Source: Dermatemys mawii
Taxonomy: Eukaryota; Chordata; Testudines; Dermatemydidae
DNA length: 64,000 nt
NCBI GenBank assembly: GCA_007922305.1
Contig: ML677385.1
Span: forward strand, 8,520,336 to 8,584,335
Reading direction: 5' to 3'
The notes under the pieces are model-generated. The model worked only from the letters and a program-made list of their open reading frames with translations. It did not search any database and was not told the DNA's origin. Below, in pieces: positions 1 through 12,190 of the stretch; position 1 is the stretch's first letter, and every line of letters starts with the position of its first letter. The translations under genes and the position numbers were made by a program.

Positions 1-204
1 ATATGTAAAAGTATAATTAGTAAAAGTCTGTATTTATAATGCTGAGCAGACATTTATTTATGACTTTTCTATGAATGCCAGTGACCATCTTCCCTTTAAC
101 TGTAAAGAGATAGAAACCACCACTATTATAGCTGTTTGCTAAATAGGATGTTCTCAGGAGCATGTATGAAATAGGCTGCTCTAGTCTTGCATCTGATGTA
201 GGAA

Positions 205-365
205 TATTTATTTATTTATTTATTTATTTATATTAGTGTTACAGTAGGACCTACATGCCCCAAATGAGAGGAAGGTTCCATTGTGCTCAGTGCTGTACAT
301 ATACATAATAAGAAACAGTCCCTGTCCTGGAAAACTTACTATCCAAATAATCAAGACAGTCAAGA
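205..365 (-). repeat. SINE tail (MIR/CORE-like), antisense, behind a (TTTA)n run
   Basis: A TTTA run at about 208-231 leads into 'attagtgttacagtaggacc' and 'ccattgtgctcagtgctgta', then 'cagtccctgtcctggaaaac'. The same block recurs in both orientations through the window (for example 26518-26640, 27323-27445, 32580-32700). It is the reverse complement of the 3' tail seen on the full SINE at 42186-42465. Family name is by recognition; no coding capacity. Confidence 0.65.
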
Positions 366-989
366 GGTGGGAGGGAAAACAGAGTGAAAGACAGTTGAAA
401 TAACTTGACTGTAGTGAAATAGCAGGTCAGCAGCAGACACAGGAAGAGAACCCAGGGACTGAGAAAACCCAGGTTTTCTGATCCTGGACCTATGTCCTGT
501 GCATCTGAATTTGCACTCTATAACAGTGAAAGCCTAGGGCATTTGGAAGACAAAGACATTAACTAAAACACCACTAATGTCGTATTTATTATGGATGATG
601 TTCATCTGGTTCTCAGTACCTTTGCCCTGAGTTGAATTTTACCCTGTCTGTGTGATGGACAGTTCATATAAATCAGTGGGATGATTAAATACTCAGAAGC
701 ATCATTTGTTATTCCCTGTCTAGTTCCTGCAGAAAGGTTGACATTTTGTGGGGAAAAAAATAGTTTTCAGCCAAATACTTTGTTTTTTTTCCTAAACTCA
801 TTATCTGACCAGCTCTAATCTGCCTCAAGAAGGGTGACAACAGGGTCAGTCGTTTCCCATCAAAATCCAGTGCTGCTGGTTTTACAGTGCTCCTTACCCA
901 ACACAACGTCTCTGTCCCTGATAACATTAAGAAAATTCACAGATGTACAATCCTCCCTAATTGAGAGGAAGGAAGGTGTTAGTGTTCAA
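366..989. other. no recognisable feature
   Basis: Moderately AT-rich unique-looking DNA. Open frames are short and show no recognisable domain. Confidence 0.5.
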
Positions 990-1250
990 GTACAGGACTA
1001 GGAGTTAGGATATCTGAGGTCAGTTCCCTGCTCTGCAACTTTTGTTTGACATTGGACACATCAGTCATTCTCTCTGAGCCTCGGGTCCCCATCTGTAAAA
1101 GGGAGGGAATCATACTGTCTTTGTTTTAGGCTGTAATCTCTTTGGGGCAGGTAATACTTTTTATAACGTGTGTACAGTGCCTTGTACAGTGGGGTCTTGG
1201 TCTTAGATATGCCTCTGGATCCTACTCTCATCAGATATTAATAATCCCTA
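990..1250 (+). mobile_element. MIR/CORE-type SINE, sense
   Basis: The SINE core is visible as 'tctgaggtcagttccctgct', then 'cattctctctgagcctcggg' and 'ccccatctgtaaaagggagg'. It continues into the shared tail 'gctgtaatctctttggggca' and 'tgtacagtgccttgtacagt'. This is the order expected of a MIR-like element (tRNA-related head, core, LINE-like tail). It is diverged and the head is incomplete. Confidence 0.7.
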
Positions 1251-1521
1251 CTTCACCATGGAGACTGGAGCTGGCCAGAACAACTTCAGGGAGCTGTTGC
1301 CTAGGAAGAGGGCAGAGCTAATGTGCCAGAGAGGTGGACTGATTCAGACACTGCTGCCTTCTCCCCAGGCTGCATCTCCCCTTTGGAGTGTAGCTGCCAT
1401 TGCTTCCGCAGGGAGAGAAAATTGCAATTGCCTTCTAGTGGCAAGGTGAGAATTGATCTCAAGTGTTTTTAAAGATAATCACAGAAATATTTTGATGTCC
1501 TAAAATAACTCTCTGGTTAGG

Positions 1522-2042
1522 GTTATGGAACAGCTTCTATATGAGAAGAGATTAATAAGACTGGGACTTTTCAAGTTGGAATAGAGATGACTAAGGGGAG
1601 AATATGATAGAGTCTATACAATCATGACTGGTGTGAAGAAAGGAAATAAGGAAGTGCTATTTGCTCCTTCTCATAACACAAGAACTAGGGGTCACCAAAT
1701 TAAACTAATAGGCAGTAGGTTTAAAACAAATAAAATGAAGTATTTCTTCACACAATACACAACCTATGGAGCTCTTTGCCAAAGGATGTTGTGAAGGCTA
1801 AGACTATAACAGGGTTCAAAAAAGAACTAGATAAGTTCATGGAGGATACATCCATCACTGGCTGTTAGAGTGTCCCTAGCCTGTGTTTGCCAGAAGCTGA
1901 AAATGGATGACAGGGGATGGATCACTTGATGACTGCCTGTTTTGTTCATTGCCGCTGGGAAATCTGGCATTGGCCACTGTTGGAAGACAGGATACTGGGT
2001 TGGTTGGACCTTTTGTCTGACCCAGTATGGCAGTTTTTATGT
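1522..2042 (+). mobile_element. CR1 LINE, 3' end, sense, 5'-truncated
   Basis: Begins 'tatggaacagcttctatatg' and ends 'gacccagtatggcagttttt'. The first ~330 bases correspond to the C-terminal end of CR1 ORF2 (an '[19 protein letters not shown]' stretch can be read), followed by the short 3' UTR with 'gacaggggatggatcacttg'. Frame-breaking changes are present. The 3' UTR matches the shorter copy at 26204-26338, showing a shared subfamily. A dead 5'-truncated insertion. Confidence 0.9.
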
Positions 2043-3550
2043 CCATTTGTAGCTCACATGCTGACATTCTGCTGTTCTTTTTATTGGTCCCCAAAATGAT
2101 ATAAAAATAAAACCATTCTATCAGACTGGCAGCTATCAACCTACATGGTTACTAACTTGGGGGCAATTTTTCATGTTCTTTCTCTTTAAAGTCCATGTGC
2201 CTCCCCTTTGGGCCCACTTCTATATCCCTGATGCAGGCAAAACTCCCATAAAACTCTTTTTGACTTCAGTATATTTTGCCTGCCTTAGGAGTACAGGCTG
2301 TGGACCTCAGTGTGTACATCTGTTGAGAGAGGTATTTCCATGGATCCACCCATTCTTGTAAGAATATGGCAGTCCAGAAACAGGATGACACATCAGAACA
2401 AGTGAATTACTTTAGGCTGTATAAAACTAATTCGCAATCAGATATGGCTTTAGGGACCATCAGACATGTATTCAAGGTTTGCTATGTTAAGTGGAGCTTC
2501 AAAATATGATGAGGGTAGATTTTTGTGTTTCAGATTTTAGGTATGTAAAGCAATCCAGGAGAAAACAATTCTGACAGGTTTGCAGTAAAGGATGCTTTCA
2601 AAAACATTTCCTCCCACAGATAAGATGTCAATACAATCAATCTGGCAACATCATAACGCTGTTCATTCTTGGATCAAGAGTCCCTTGGGGCCTTCATCAT
2701 CTAAATCTGTCTCTGTACATATTATAGTAGTAAAATGAGGTATGACAATGACTACAGAAGATCAGATTTGCAAAGAAGTGACTAAATTGTGCTTACAAAA
2801 CAGGTGCCCGTGGGCACAAGCAAGTAAATGCAGGATAAATATGCAGTTCTTCAGAAAACACTTAATTGCACATACAACCACCTATTTGCAAACACAATTA
2901 TCTATTTAGCATGTACTATCATACATTTTGTATGCGCATCTTTTTGCTGGCACCTGTGTTGTGTATATTTTGCAGGTGAATGTCTCTTTAAAAATATGTT
3001 CTTAAGCCCATTTAGTTAATCTACAACACAACAACACTGTAGCAGTAAATATCATAGTGCCTAGAAAGTTTCCAGACCTCTAAATCCCACTAAACAAATT
3101 TTTTTCTGCCAGAATGGAAGTAAAGAGACTCCTCATGAATTCATATAACTAGGAGTGTTATCTGACAGGATGTTCATTTCTTTAATTGGGTTTATAAGTG
3201 TTTCATGGTGTTATCAATTTTCTTTCCCACTCCTATCACCTTCATCTCTACCATCTAAAATCTAATCAGCTCTCTAACTGTAATGTTTATGCTTTCTCCT
3301 ATAAATGGACTTTCTCCATTAGTGGAAGCCCATTTTGTTCTTTGAGTTATAGAGACACCTGACAGTTGAGCCTTAACTTAAAGCCTTAAGTGTTGGGTTC
3401 TTACAGGTATCTTTTACTATTCTTAAATCAGAAATTCATCTGCTGTATTAACATGCAAACACCAGACTCTATTGGGAGAAGGCAGAATGTGTAAGAATGA
3501 GATTTCAAGGTGATGTAAACTATAATCCCTTCTATATTAACAAAAATAAT
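2043..3550. other. no recognisable feature, one weak MITE half
   Basis: Unique AT-rich DNA. 'tgatgcaggcaaaactccca' near 2230 resembles one arm of the palindromic MITEs seen elsewhere, without a visible partner arm. No convincing exon or RNA gene. Confidence 0.4.
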
Positions 3551-3859
3551 CTAATCAACCAAACCAAAAAGCTGAGCATAACTCTCAAGACTTGACGTAC
3601 CCAAGCAATTTGACATTATATTTGCCCTCATCCTTCCTGGCACCAAAATTCTTACCGTGTTTTTCATTGTGACATACCCGGGCACACTCCAGACTAGTGT
3701 GTGGCTAGTGTGTGGCTGGGGGGCTATATTACCACCAAGCTTGGGTGTCTTAAAATTCCTTGATGAAGTAGCTCCCAACTGGGCTGCTTACAAGCAACCT
3801 TCCAGCATGCAAGCCATCTGTCCTAAACAGGTGTCTGCAGACTGCCAGTTACACCCCGA

Positions 3860-4735
3860 TTCTCACTAGCCTTGGTTATACTGCAAGGTGACCCCAACAC
3901 ATCCTCACTCCTGGATTTCCCCTCTCCCCCCAGAAATCTATGTTCTGCTCTGTCCATTCCTCTCCTGGCCACAGTACAAATTCCTCTAAGAGAATAACAT
4001 GCCAATTTATTATCTTAACTAGAGTTACCCAGACACTTCAACGTAAACACACTGAATTAGAGAAAATAAATGTATTAACTACAACGAGAGAGATTATAAG
4101 TAATGAGATTATAAGTAATAAAAGTCAGAAATGGTTGCATGAAAGATAAAATGCTTTCTAGTATCAACATAAGAGACCATTTTAGTTGCAAAGCAGACTT
4201 TCTCACACATGTTGCCAGCAAGGTTATTGACCAAACTTGCAGGTCAGGGCCCTTTACCCAGAGTCCAATGGCTGTTTCCTTTTGTCATCTCAGGAGCGGA
4301 GAATGAAGTGGGCAGAGAGAGAGGTGGGGAGTGTGTTGGGATGTTTGCCTCTGTTTTTAATAGTTCCAATCTCCCTTTTGAAAAACATTTCCCACTGAGA
4401 ACCAAGATACAAACAGTCTGCATGGAAGGATGTTCCCTGCTGTTTTTCTTCTTTTTTTTTCTTGTTTCCCTTCCTGCTTCATGACTCTGTTTACTGCTTA
4501 AATGCAAATTAAGGCAAGCACACATTTATTTGTTTAGGACAGACCTGTTTGCCAACTACTGTTTGGGCAAGACTCGGGGGTTTGTAACACGTGTTAACAA
4601 CGTCATAGAAGGAAATGATATAACTTCATGTACAACGTTGCCAAGCGTATTTTATGAGGAAAATACTGACCAGCAAATTATACATTTTCAAATTATACCT
4701 TAAAGGGCATACCTTGTACAAAGAGTATTACTACA
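3860..4735 (-). repeat. LTR-like interspersed repeat, copy A (unclassified)
   Basis: Contains 'atactgcaaggtgaccccaa' and 'gagattataagtaatgagat' with 'aaaagtcagaaatggttgca', ending near 'ataccttaaagggcatacct'. The central part is clearly related to 11376-11480 (tattaactaca, agtcagaaat, aaagataa), so both are copies of one repeat. The layout suggests an LTR read from the minus strand, but I could not define TG...CA ends or a target duplication. Boundaries are approximate. Confidence 0.4.
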
Positions 4736-4800
4736 ATGTGTAGGGTGTGAATACAGAGTTGTGTTCTTTCACAAAGACATCTCTTGTTTTTGTCCTAATG

Positions 4801-4930
4801 TAGGCCCTGATCCTGCACACTGAGACCCTTATCCCTCTGTGGAGCCTACTGAGGACGCTGATACTTATGCAGATTCCTTTGGAGAACTGGGAGTTTGGAC
4901 CTGCTCCAGCTCCAACTGAAGTCCATGGCA
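4801..4930. repeat. decayed palindromic MITE candidate
   Basis: Starts 'taggccctgatcctgcacac', the same terminus as the intact MITE at 27216-27302. The other arm is not recognisable, so the element is decayed or truncated. Confidence 0.35.
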
Positions 4931-5461
4931 TGACTAGTGGAATTGAATCAGGTTCTTTGATTGAAGCAGGGACTTGTTAAATGCCATGTACATTTATGGA
5001 GTAATAGAAGTGATAAATAATTATCATGGTAGAACAAGAGTAGATCAGGGAAAAAACTATAAAACCTTAGGAAAACAAAAATTAAGAACAAATTTTGAGG
5101 GGATGGAGTGGCGGGGGTGGGGTGAGAGGATGGATATAGTATCAGCATTCCAGTAAGGAATTTAATGAGATGTTGCAGCACATTAGTTCCTTATGCAAGA
5201 GTCCATGATGAAGAAGATAAGGTACTAGGCTCAGCTTTAGAATATGCAAGTTAGTCAGGGAATATATATGCAGGCCTGAGGGATAGCGTTCGTTATCTTT
5301 CTGGATCAAGCACTGTTTATGTGCAGTCTGAAAGCAGCACAATGACGTCTGTGTATATTTTAGTTTGTTTATTTTTAGGAACTCTGGTACAGTTATCCTT
5401 TCACATATACATGGATGGGAATAACAAAAACATTTGTGCATCTCTGCAGTCTATTGACATA

Positions 5462-5705
5462 ATTGTTTTTAATGTGATGTCTTCATTTTAGGATGTCAAG
5501 GACTGCAGTTTGTGTTGCACAGAGCTGACTTTTATAGGGCGTAAGGCATACACTTCATTAGACCAAACGGCCCATTGCCAAATTATAGTTATCTTAATGA
5601 AACCGACTAAGCTTTGTGTCAATCTCGCAGGCTGTTACCCAGACAACAACAAAAGTCAGGACATTTTCACTTGCTTGTCATGTGATGTTTGCAAATAAAT
5701 ATGTT
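5462..5705. other. candidate conserved noncoding block
   Basis: Unique, repeat-free sequence with balanced composition ('acggcccattgccaaattat' and 'caatctcgcaggctgttacc'), including two CpGs in otherwise CpG-poor surroundings. It contains a 62-codon open frame from 5510 with no recognisable domain, so coding is not supported. Inference only; needs alignment to another amniote. Confidence 0.2.
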
Positions 5706-5961
5706 AGAACAATTTTTTCCTTTCTGTCATTAAGTAAGCGCCACACTGTTTAGCTTCAAAAGAATCAGTATTTCGTATCTGTTAAAAATAGACAAAGAAG
5801 TTTATTCTTATCCTAACATTAAAATTAGGACCAGGGGTTGTTAAGAGTATTACATTACAAATACACTACATAAAGAGTTTATGATTGCTGCTGTCCTGAC
5901 TCTTTGCCCCTCTTTTGCAGAAACATCTTAACTTTTCATGCTGTTTGCATGGTAAATACAA

Positions 5962-6075
5962 ATGGACCAGATTCTATTGTCAGTTATGTCAGAGTAAATT
6001 GGAGTTACTAATTTGGCTTCAGTGGAATTATTCAGTGGCTTGACTGACATTAATGAGACTCGACTTTGGTCTTAT
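5962..6075. repeat. palindromic MITE, diverged
   Basis: 'gaccagattctattgtcagt' on the left and 'gactcgactttggtctt' on the right surround a centre with 'ggagttactaatttggcttc' and 'agtggaattattcagtggct'. Arms are only partly complementary. Related in layout to the copies at 10402 and 26432. Confidence 0.45.
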
Positions 6076-6079
6076 GAGT

Positions 6080-7420
6080 ACAGAATGCATCTTGTAATGA
6101 TACAATATTAAAATCAGCCCAAACTATCAATTTTGCTATGCTGTTTTACTATGTAAAGATCACTATTCAGATTTATTAAGTTTAAAAACAAAGACTACTT
6201 TTCCAGTAAGTTTTCTATTTCTAAGAATACATCTGCACAGTGATTAAAAGTTCATCTTCACAAAATGTTTTCCTCTCCTATTTACTCAGAATTATCCAAT
6301 GTTCTTTCATAGCAGAATATTTTAATGTTACCGATTACTCTGACCTTACTTTACAAAGAGTTAAGAGAAGAAATGGAAAGGATATTAAGAAAATAGCTTC
6401 TGAACATCCTTATTAAGCACGTATGCTTAATAAATTGAGCAGGGTTAGAGTTCAATGGTATGATACTGCTAAGGGGTATGAATTATGACAGAGGAACTTA
6501 TATTATCCTAAGAATCCAATGGCTGAATTAATTTATTTATGGGCACCTACCTGTGGATTGTTAATATCTTAGTGAAAACTAATAAACGGAAACATTCAAA
6601 TAAGATTTTGTTATTTATAAACACACACATGGCCGGAAGTGCCAACATCATTCTGTATTAAGGACCGAATTGTATATTCAGTGAAGTTTCATATAAAGTA
6701 TGCTGAGCACCATCTTATATTTTGAGAACTGTCTCTTATTAGGTGCTTTATTATTTATTTAACATATTTTCATCACCTGTAGTGGGCTAGGTGCTCACTG
6801 TGTCGGAAATTCACTCTGCCTGTAGGCAGCCTGAGTATTCAGGTTTTATGTGGGTGGAGTGTAAGGAGCCTGGGAAAATAGCATTCATTCCCCCACAGCC
6901 CAGGGTTAGGGTGTGGATCTGCCATGCAGTACCCGACTCCAAGCCCTGAGGCCAATAGTTCACTTCATAAGCATCTGTAACCAGCATGGTATTAGTGGGG
7001 CATAGTGTATAGGAAAAGGGTAGTAGCCCTCCAAATAGTCTGAGAGTTCTATAGTGGCACTCACTATGTTCTGCATTTTAGAAGCCGACAGAAACCAGTC
7101 AGAATAGCAGTGTGTACGTAGCTAGGTGTTGCATAATTGTGTATATTTCCTAAACATGATTACTTAGGACTCATGTGGTTCTTCACATTGTTATTTTTGT
7201 GTAAAGAGCAAAAGACACAACACAGTGGACAATGGATGTGTAAACTTAGAAGATACCACATGGAGGGATTTATAATAGTTCTGTTGCAGCAAAGTCCCTA
7301 CATTTAAGCACAAAGGAAAAGAGAGAAGCTGAACGATTACAAATCCAGAATAAAAGCTGAGGACGGTATCAACTCGGAGGCAGGGAAATGTCAAAAATGT
7401 TTCTGGGGAAAAAAGGGTTT
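6080..7420. other. no recognisable feature
   Basis: AT-rich unique DNA with short poly(A) and poly(T) runs. No repeat family, exon or RNA gene recognised. Confidence 0.4.
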
Positions 7421-7424
7421 GGGT

Positions 7425-7704
7425 TGACTGAAATGTTTCATTTTGATATTTTAAAAACATTTCAGTGTTGTTAAAAACGTTTATTTAAATTTTGAAACAA
7501 AAAGTCTTTTCAAACCCAGAAACAAAACTTTTTGTTCTGAAAATGATCAAATGTCTTCTTTCAAAACTTTCAGAACTTTTTTCCAACATTTTCTTTTCAA
7601 AATGGGAAGTTTGTTGAAACTATTTCCCACAAATATTTTTGATTTTGGCAAATTGACATTTTTCTATGGAAAATATGTTGAAATACTCCCAACCAGTTCT
7701 AGTA
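7425..7704. repeat. AT-rich self-complementary repeat
   Basis: Dense alternation of 'tttcaaaa', 'gaaacaaaa', 'ttttgaaac' and their complements (for example 'aaattttgaaacaaaaagtc' and 'cttttcaaaatgggaagttt') gives many short inverted and direct repeats. Ends near 'cccaaccagttctagta'. It looks like a non-autonomous DNA transposon, but termini and target duplication are not clear. Confidence 0.45.
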
Positions 7705-7751
7705 GGTATTACTAAATAAAAAACTAACATTGGATTAAGTGAATAAAAATT

Positions 7752-8173
7752 ATTAGGGGGCTGGAGCACAATGACTTACAAGGAGAGGCTGAAGGAACTG
7801 GGATTGTTTAGTCTACAAAAGAGAAGAATGAGAGGGAATTTGATAGCTGCTTTTCAATTACCTGAAAGGGGGTTCCAAAGAGGATGAATCTAGACTGTTT
7901 TCATGGTAGCAGATGACAGAACAAGGATTAATGGTCTCAAGTTGCAGATGGGGGGTTTAGGCTGGATATTAGGAAAGACTTTTTCACTAGGAGGGTAGAG
8001 AAGCATTGGAATGGGTTACCTTGGGAGACTGTGGAATTTCCTTCCTTAGAGGTTTTTAAGGTCAAGCTTGACAAAGCCCTGGCTGGGATGATTTAATTGG
8101 GGATTGGTTCTGCCTTGAATAGGGGGTTAGACTAGATGACCTCCCGAGGTCCCTTTCAGCCCCAGTATTCTAA
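7752..8173 (+). mobile_element. CR1 LINE, 3' end, sense, 5'-truncated
   Basis: Starts 'gggggctggagcacaatgac' and ends with 'agactagatgacctcccgag' and 'ccctttcagccccagtattc'. The first part is the C-terminal ORF2 region ('aggctgaaggaactgggatt'); the last ~100 bases are the 3' UTR. It is a different subfamily from 1522-2042 and the same type, in opposite orientation, as 16900-17815 and 19171-20607. Confidence 0.92.
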
Positions 8174-8249
8174 GGAGAAGCCAATAAATTTGTTTCTTGA
8201 AGAACTGAGCTTGCCTGCCCTAAGCTTGCAACAACTCTGCAAAGGTATT

Positions 8250-8512
8250 ACCCTGCCTTTTCTTTTTCTTCTTCTTTCAGGCTAAGAGTAATGCAGCCTT
8301 CCTGTTCTGTTGTCCCATCCCCTTTCTCTGCCTTCTTCTTCTTTGTTCATCCAGGCTCCACTTTGTCCTTCCACCTACCCCCTTAGTATAGTATGCTTGC
8401 TTATCTGCCTACCTTTTGATTCTCCTCTCCCTGCTTTGTTACCTTTTCCCCCTTTTCTTTGCACTTCTCTCTATTCTCTCCTGTTTTTTCCATTCCTTTG
8501 CAATGTCCAGTG
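8250..8512. repeat. pyrimidine-rich tract
   Basis: About 260 bases made mainly of C and T on the + strand ('ttttctttttcttcttcttt', 'cctttctctgccttcttctt', 'tcccccttttctttgcactt'). Two overlapping open frames here are low-complexity Leu/Ser/Phe/Pro and are not genes. Unit structure is not regular. Confidence 0.6.
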
Positions 8513-9839
8513 AAATGTATAGTAAAGAGTTCTTTGTCAGGTGTTTATTTGATTCACCCAATTATGGATATTTTATGTTTTTATACATGTATATTTGATT
8601 AGATATATTTTATGGGGGTTTTAAAGTCACTTGATAGAATACAGTGCAAGCACAGCACAAAGGGACAATTGCAAAGAGAAATGTACCAAAGACTACTCAT
8701 AAGCTCCATTTAAATGTCTGCTTTTCAGCCAGCCCAGCAGGATGTCCAGGCTACATCAAAACATTTGTCAGGCTACTTGTTTGACACCTCAGCACTAAAA
8801 AGAGCTTACCTTACTTTTCACATGCACAAAAGGATTATGTCGTGCTTCCTATGAAACATGGTGCTGAGTAAAGGCGCTATTATAAGCCTAATAGTACACC
8901 AGCTTTCAAAAGCCAGTGTTATGACTGGTGCATTAGCACTTCTTATTTCATAGAGATAGGACCATTAACTGATTTTATACCGTAGGGACGAGGCTGTGGG
9001 AAAATAGGTGTCTTTTTGGATATAATTAACTTACCCTCAATGAGAACTAATACAAGTATTTATAAGAAGGCAACAGACACTGGAGGGAGGGTAACAACTT
9101 CTCTTGTACTTAAGACAATTGTTCTCGATGTTTTTCTGCACTATTTTAATTTTAAAAAAAGTATGGAATTTACAGTGATATTTAGCACTTCAGTTGGGAA
9201 ACAATTATCTCAAAACTGGAGCCCTGAATGTGTCTCCTCCCAGGGCTTTTACATCTTTGTCTTGCATAGATAGTACCCTGAGCCTGTCCCCAGGCTTTTC
9301 CCTTCCACCGCACCATGCTGCTTCCCGCTCCTTGAGGAACATACACATGTACTGCTGTCACTGGGCAGGGGCAGGACATAGTCAGTCATCACTGGGAGTG
9401 GCTGGGCTGAAAATGGGAAATTTCAGTCTGGAGAACAGGAGCACATTTCATTTTCCTGCCAAGGTAAAGCGTGCCCAGCAAATTGAGGACCATTTAAAAG
9501 ATTTGCATACCATGCTGGAGACACCTTAATGATGTACAGCATTTAGCACATCATCTGTTTTGGCTCAGGAAGATCATAGCTTTTTTTGTACAAAATAAGT
9601 TTTGAGACACATAAGCTATTCAAAAATCTTAAAGGTGACAGCTTAGATGTTAGATTCAACTCAGCTATGAACTAAAGGCAAAAATATCACCAGTAATTTT
9701 TCTAGTGAATGCTTAAAGTATGTAACACTTAATTAGGTAGTTCTCTTAGAAACATGTTTTTCTGTATAAACAATGCTAATTTATGATTAGTCAAGCAGTG
9801 ATTATATTTACTTCAGGTAACAGCTGTTTGATTTATCAT

Positions 9840-10030
9840 TTCATCCTAAATAGGAGCTGCTAAATTGGCCTAATACAATGGTTTGGAAGTGCTGTGCAAT
9901 TTACACCAAAATTTCTGATGGAAAGCTTTCCCTGCAGTTTTATTAACATTTAATTTGAAATGGTCAGAATGCAATCTAAAGGACTTCATGGCCTTTAAAG
10001 GAATATAAAGTTGGCTAGATTACTATCTCA
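9840..10030. other. candidate conserved noncoding block
   Basis: Unique AT-rich sequence without repeat similarity ('taaattggcctaatacaatg', 'caatttacaccaaaatttct', 'aacatttaatttgaaatggt'). It has the texture of deeply conserved regulatory DNA, but conservation cannot be judged from one genome. Confidence 0.15.
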
Positions 10031-10401
10031 CTTATACAAGTCCTTATTTATATAAAATTAGGCCCAAATTTTAGCTTTCTGGGGTGTGCAAAGCTCAGAA
10101 AATATCATTTTCAAGCAGTTCAAGATGGTTCCAACAGGAAAGTCTAGTGTTCATGTAGAGTCCTCTTAATAATGATACCAGGCCCCTACCATTCTCCACA
10201 AGATCATGAAAATGACCTCCTCTTAAACTTCTTTTTGTACAGAGTGGCCCCATAGCATTTGAGGCCATTGGCAGTTCTTGGGGTAGACATGACACTTTTG
10301 GCCATTATCTGCTTGATTTTGATGAAAACTTTCTTGATGTTCTCCATGTGGCAAATCTTTGAACTGTGATTTGAGCCCTATGAAATCACCTGCAATCGTT
10401 G

Positions 10402-10525
10402 ATTTTGATCCTAATTCAGCGAAGCACTTGAATACATAGTTAATTTTAAGCCTTTCAGTAGTTCTACTGACTTCAACTAGAGTGATTGCTCATGTGCGTA
10501 ATTGTAAGTCTGACCTTTGGTGTAG
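10402..10525. repeat. palindromic MITE, diverged
   Basis: 'gatcctaattcagcgaagca' on the left mirrors the 'tcagcaaagc...gaatcagg' design of this MITE type; centre 'ctactgacttcaactagagt'; right side 'gctcatgtgcgtaattgtaa'. Same family as the half copy at 31362-31440 and the copy at 44730-44822. Confidence 0.5.
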
Positions 10526-11229
10526 AGCTGGTACATGGTGTTGTTTTTTTTATTTGATATTTAAAAAAATAATTTTGAAAATTTCATTTAACTAATCAAC
10601 AATGTTCGGGTGATTCAAAGACTTCTATTTAAGTGCTAATCTCGACAGAGTGATAATTTGTATGTCAAAGAGGTGAGCTAGACACTGATGTTCTGAGACA
10701 ATACTTGGCACATTTGTGATGTCTTGTCCCTGCCTTCAGTGTGAGGACCATTCCCCTAGCTTTCTTGATGATAGTGAAAGGAGCTCTTAGGAACAACTGT
10801 GGTCAGTAACATGGGCTCTTCTGTTAAACCCTGGTTATTTATCTACAGTAGGACGGTCTCAAAGCATGAGTGCACTAGAGCAGCAACGTGCCTTGGTATA
10901 AGTGTTCTGAGGGACAAGGTCACTGAACTTACATTTTTCTTTGTCAGGCTTTGCACAAATAAGTTTGCTTTCTGGCATTTTGTGATGGGATCCCTGGGAT
11001 GCAACCTAAAACTACTGTGCCCCCTTAGCTCTCCATCCTGAGCTGTCTCACACAATGGTATATTAGTGACAAACAGTAAACCCCTCCAGGCACTGTTATT
11101 ACTTAGCACAACAGCATGTGGAGCCCCCTCTCTCCTGCCCCGCCGCCGCCGCACATGCTAATTTGCAGGAATGCTCCCTGAGCCACTCCAAAACCACACA
11201 GAGCGAAAGGCACCAACAAATCTCCCAAG

Positions 11230-12190
11230 CCCTCAGCCTTCCACCCCAAAACTGTACTGTTTTGCCCTGGTCAGAAGCTTGACCAGAATAAGTTCATTAC
11301 CTACTTCGCTCCTCCCTTGATGTGTAACATGAGCTGAGATTTTCTAAGCACTGTTTTCAGTAAAATATAAAACAGCTTTATTAACTACAGAAAGAGACAG
11401 ATTTTAAGTGACTATAAGTGGTAGGCACAAAAGGTCAGAAATAATTTCCAAATAAAATAAAAGATAAGTGCACAGTCTAAAGCTTAAACCTTATTACACT
11501 AGGCATTATTTGGATCAAGCACTTTTATCACCTTGCTGGATGTTGGAGGTAGGTTATAGTCCTTAATACACAGGCTTTTCCTATAAGCCTGGGACCAGTC
11601 TCTTCAGTTCAGGTCTTTGTCTTCCTAGCATTCTTGTTGCTTCCAGCGTCGGTGGAGGAGGAGAAAGGCAATCACATGGTGCCACTGTCCCTTGTTTTGT
11701 ACACTCAGCCCGTGTGCATGGAATATGGAAAATACTAGTCCAGACATAGCCTGGCTGGCTTTGAGTCTCAGAGTTGAGCAATCCTCCATTGCGTGATGCT
11801 TGTGCAATTCTCTCATAGAACTGTAATTCCCTTGTTTACAACTCCCCTGCTGATTAACAGTCATGATGATCTTTCAGCATTCACCCAGGTGTTGGTCACC
11901 TCCTTTGTTGTCACTGGAGAACTGGCAGTGGACAATTTACAATACACTAACAACTGTACAGCAAAATCTTGTAACTTCTTACACACTACGGTTATACATA
12001 TTTTGATAGAACACTAGGTTTCACCAGATCATGACCTTTTCTGTGATATCTTACATGGCGTGTTTTGTACAAAATATCATAATCACGTATAGTGATGAAT
12101 ATGGGGGTTACAGGGTGCTATCTGAGGTACTGTGTGTCACACATTCAAATACAGATACAATCCCCTGTCAAGCTTACCTTAAAAGGGAAC
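11230..12190 (-). repeat. LTR-like interspersed repeat, copy B (unclassified)
   Basis: The segment 'cagctttattaactacagaa' to 'aaaataaaagataagtgcac' (11372-11475) is homologous to 4064-4160. The right end 'aagcttaccttaaaagggaa' is also like the end of copy A. Orientation is a guess. No paired LTRs, coding region or target duplication seen. Confidence 0.4.
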
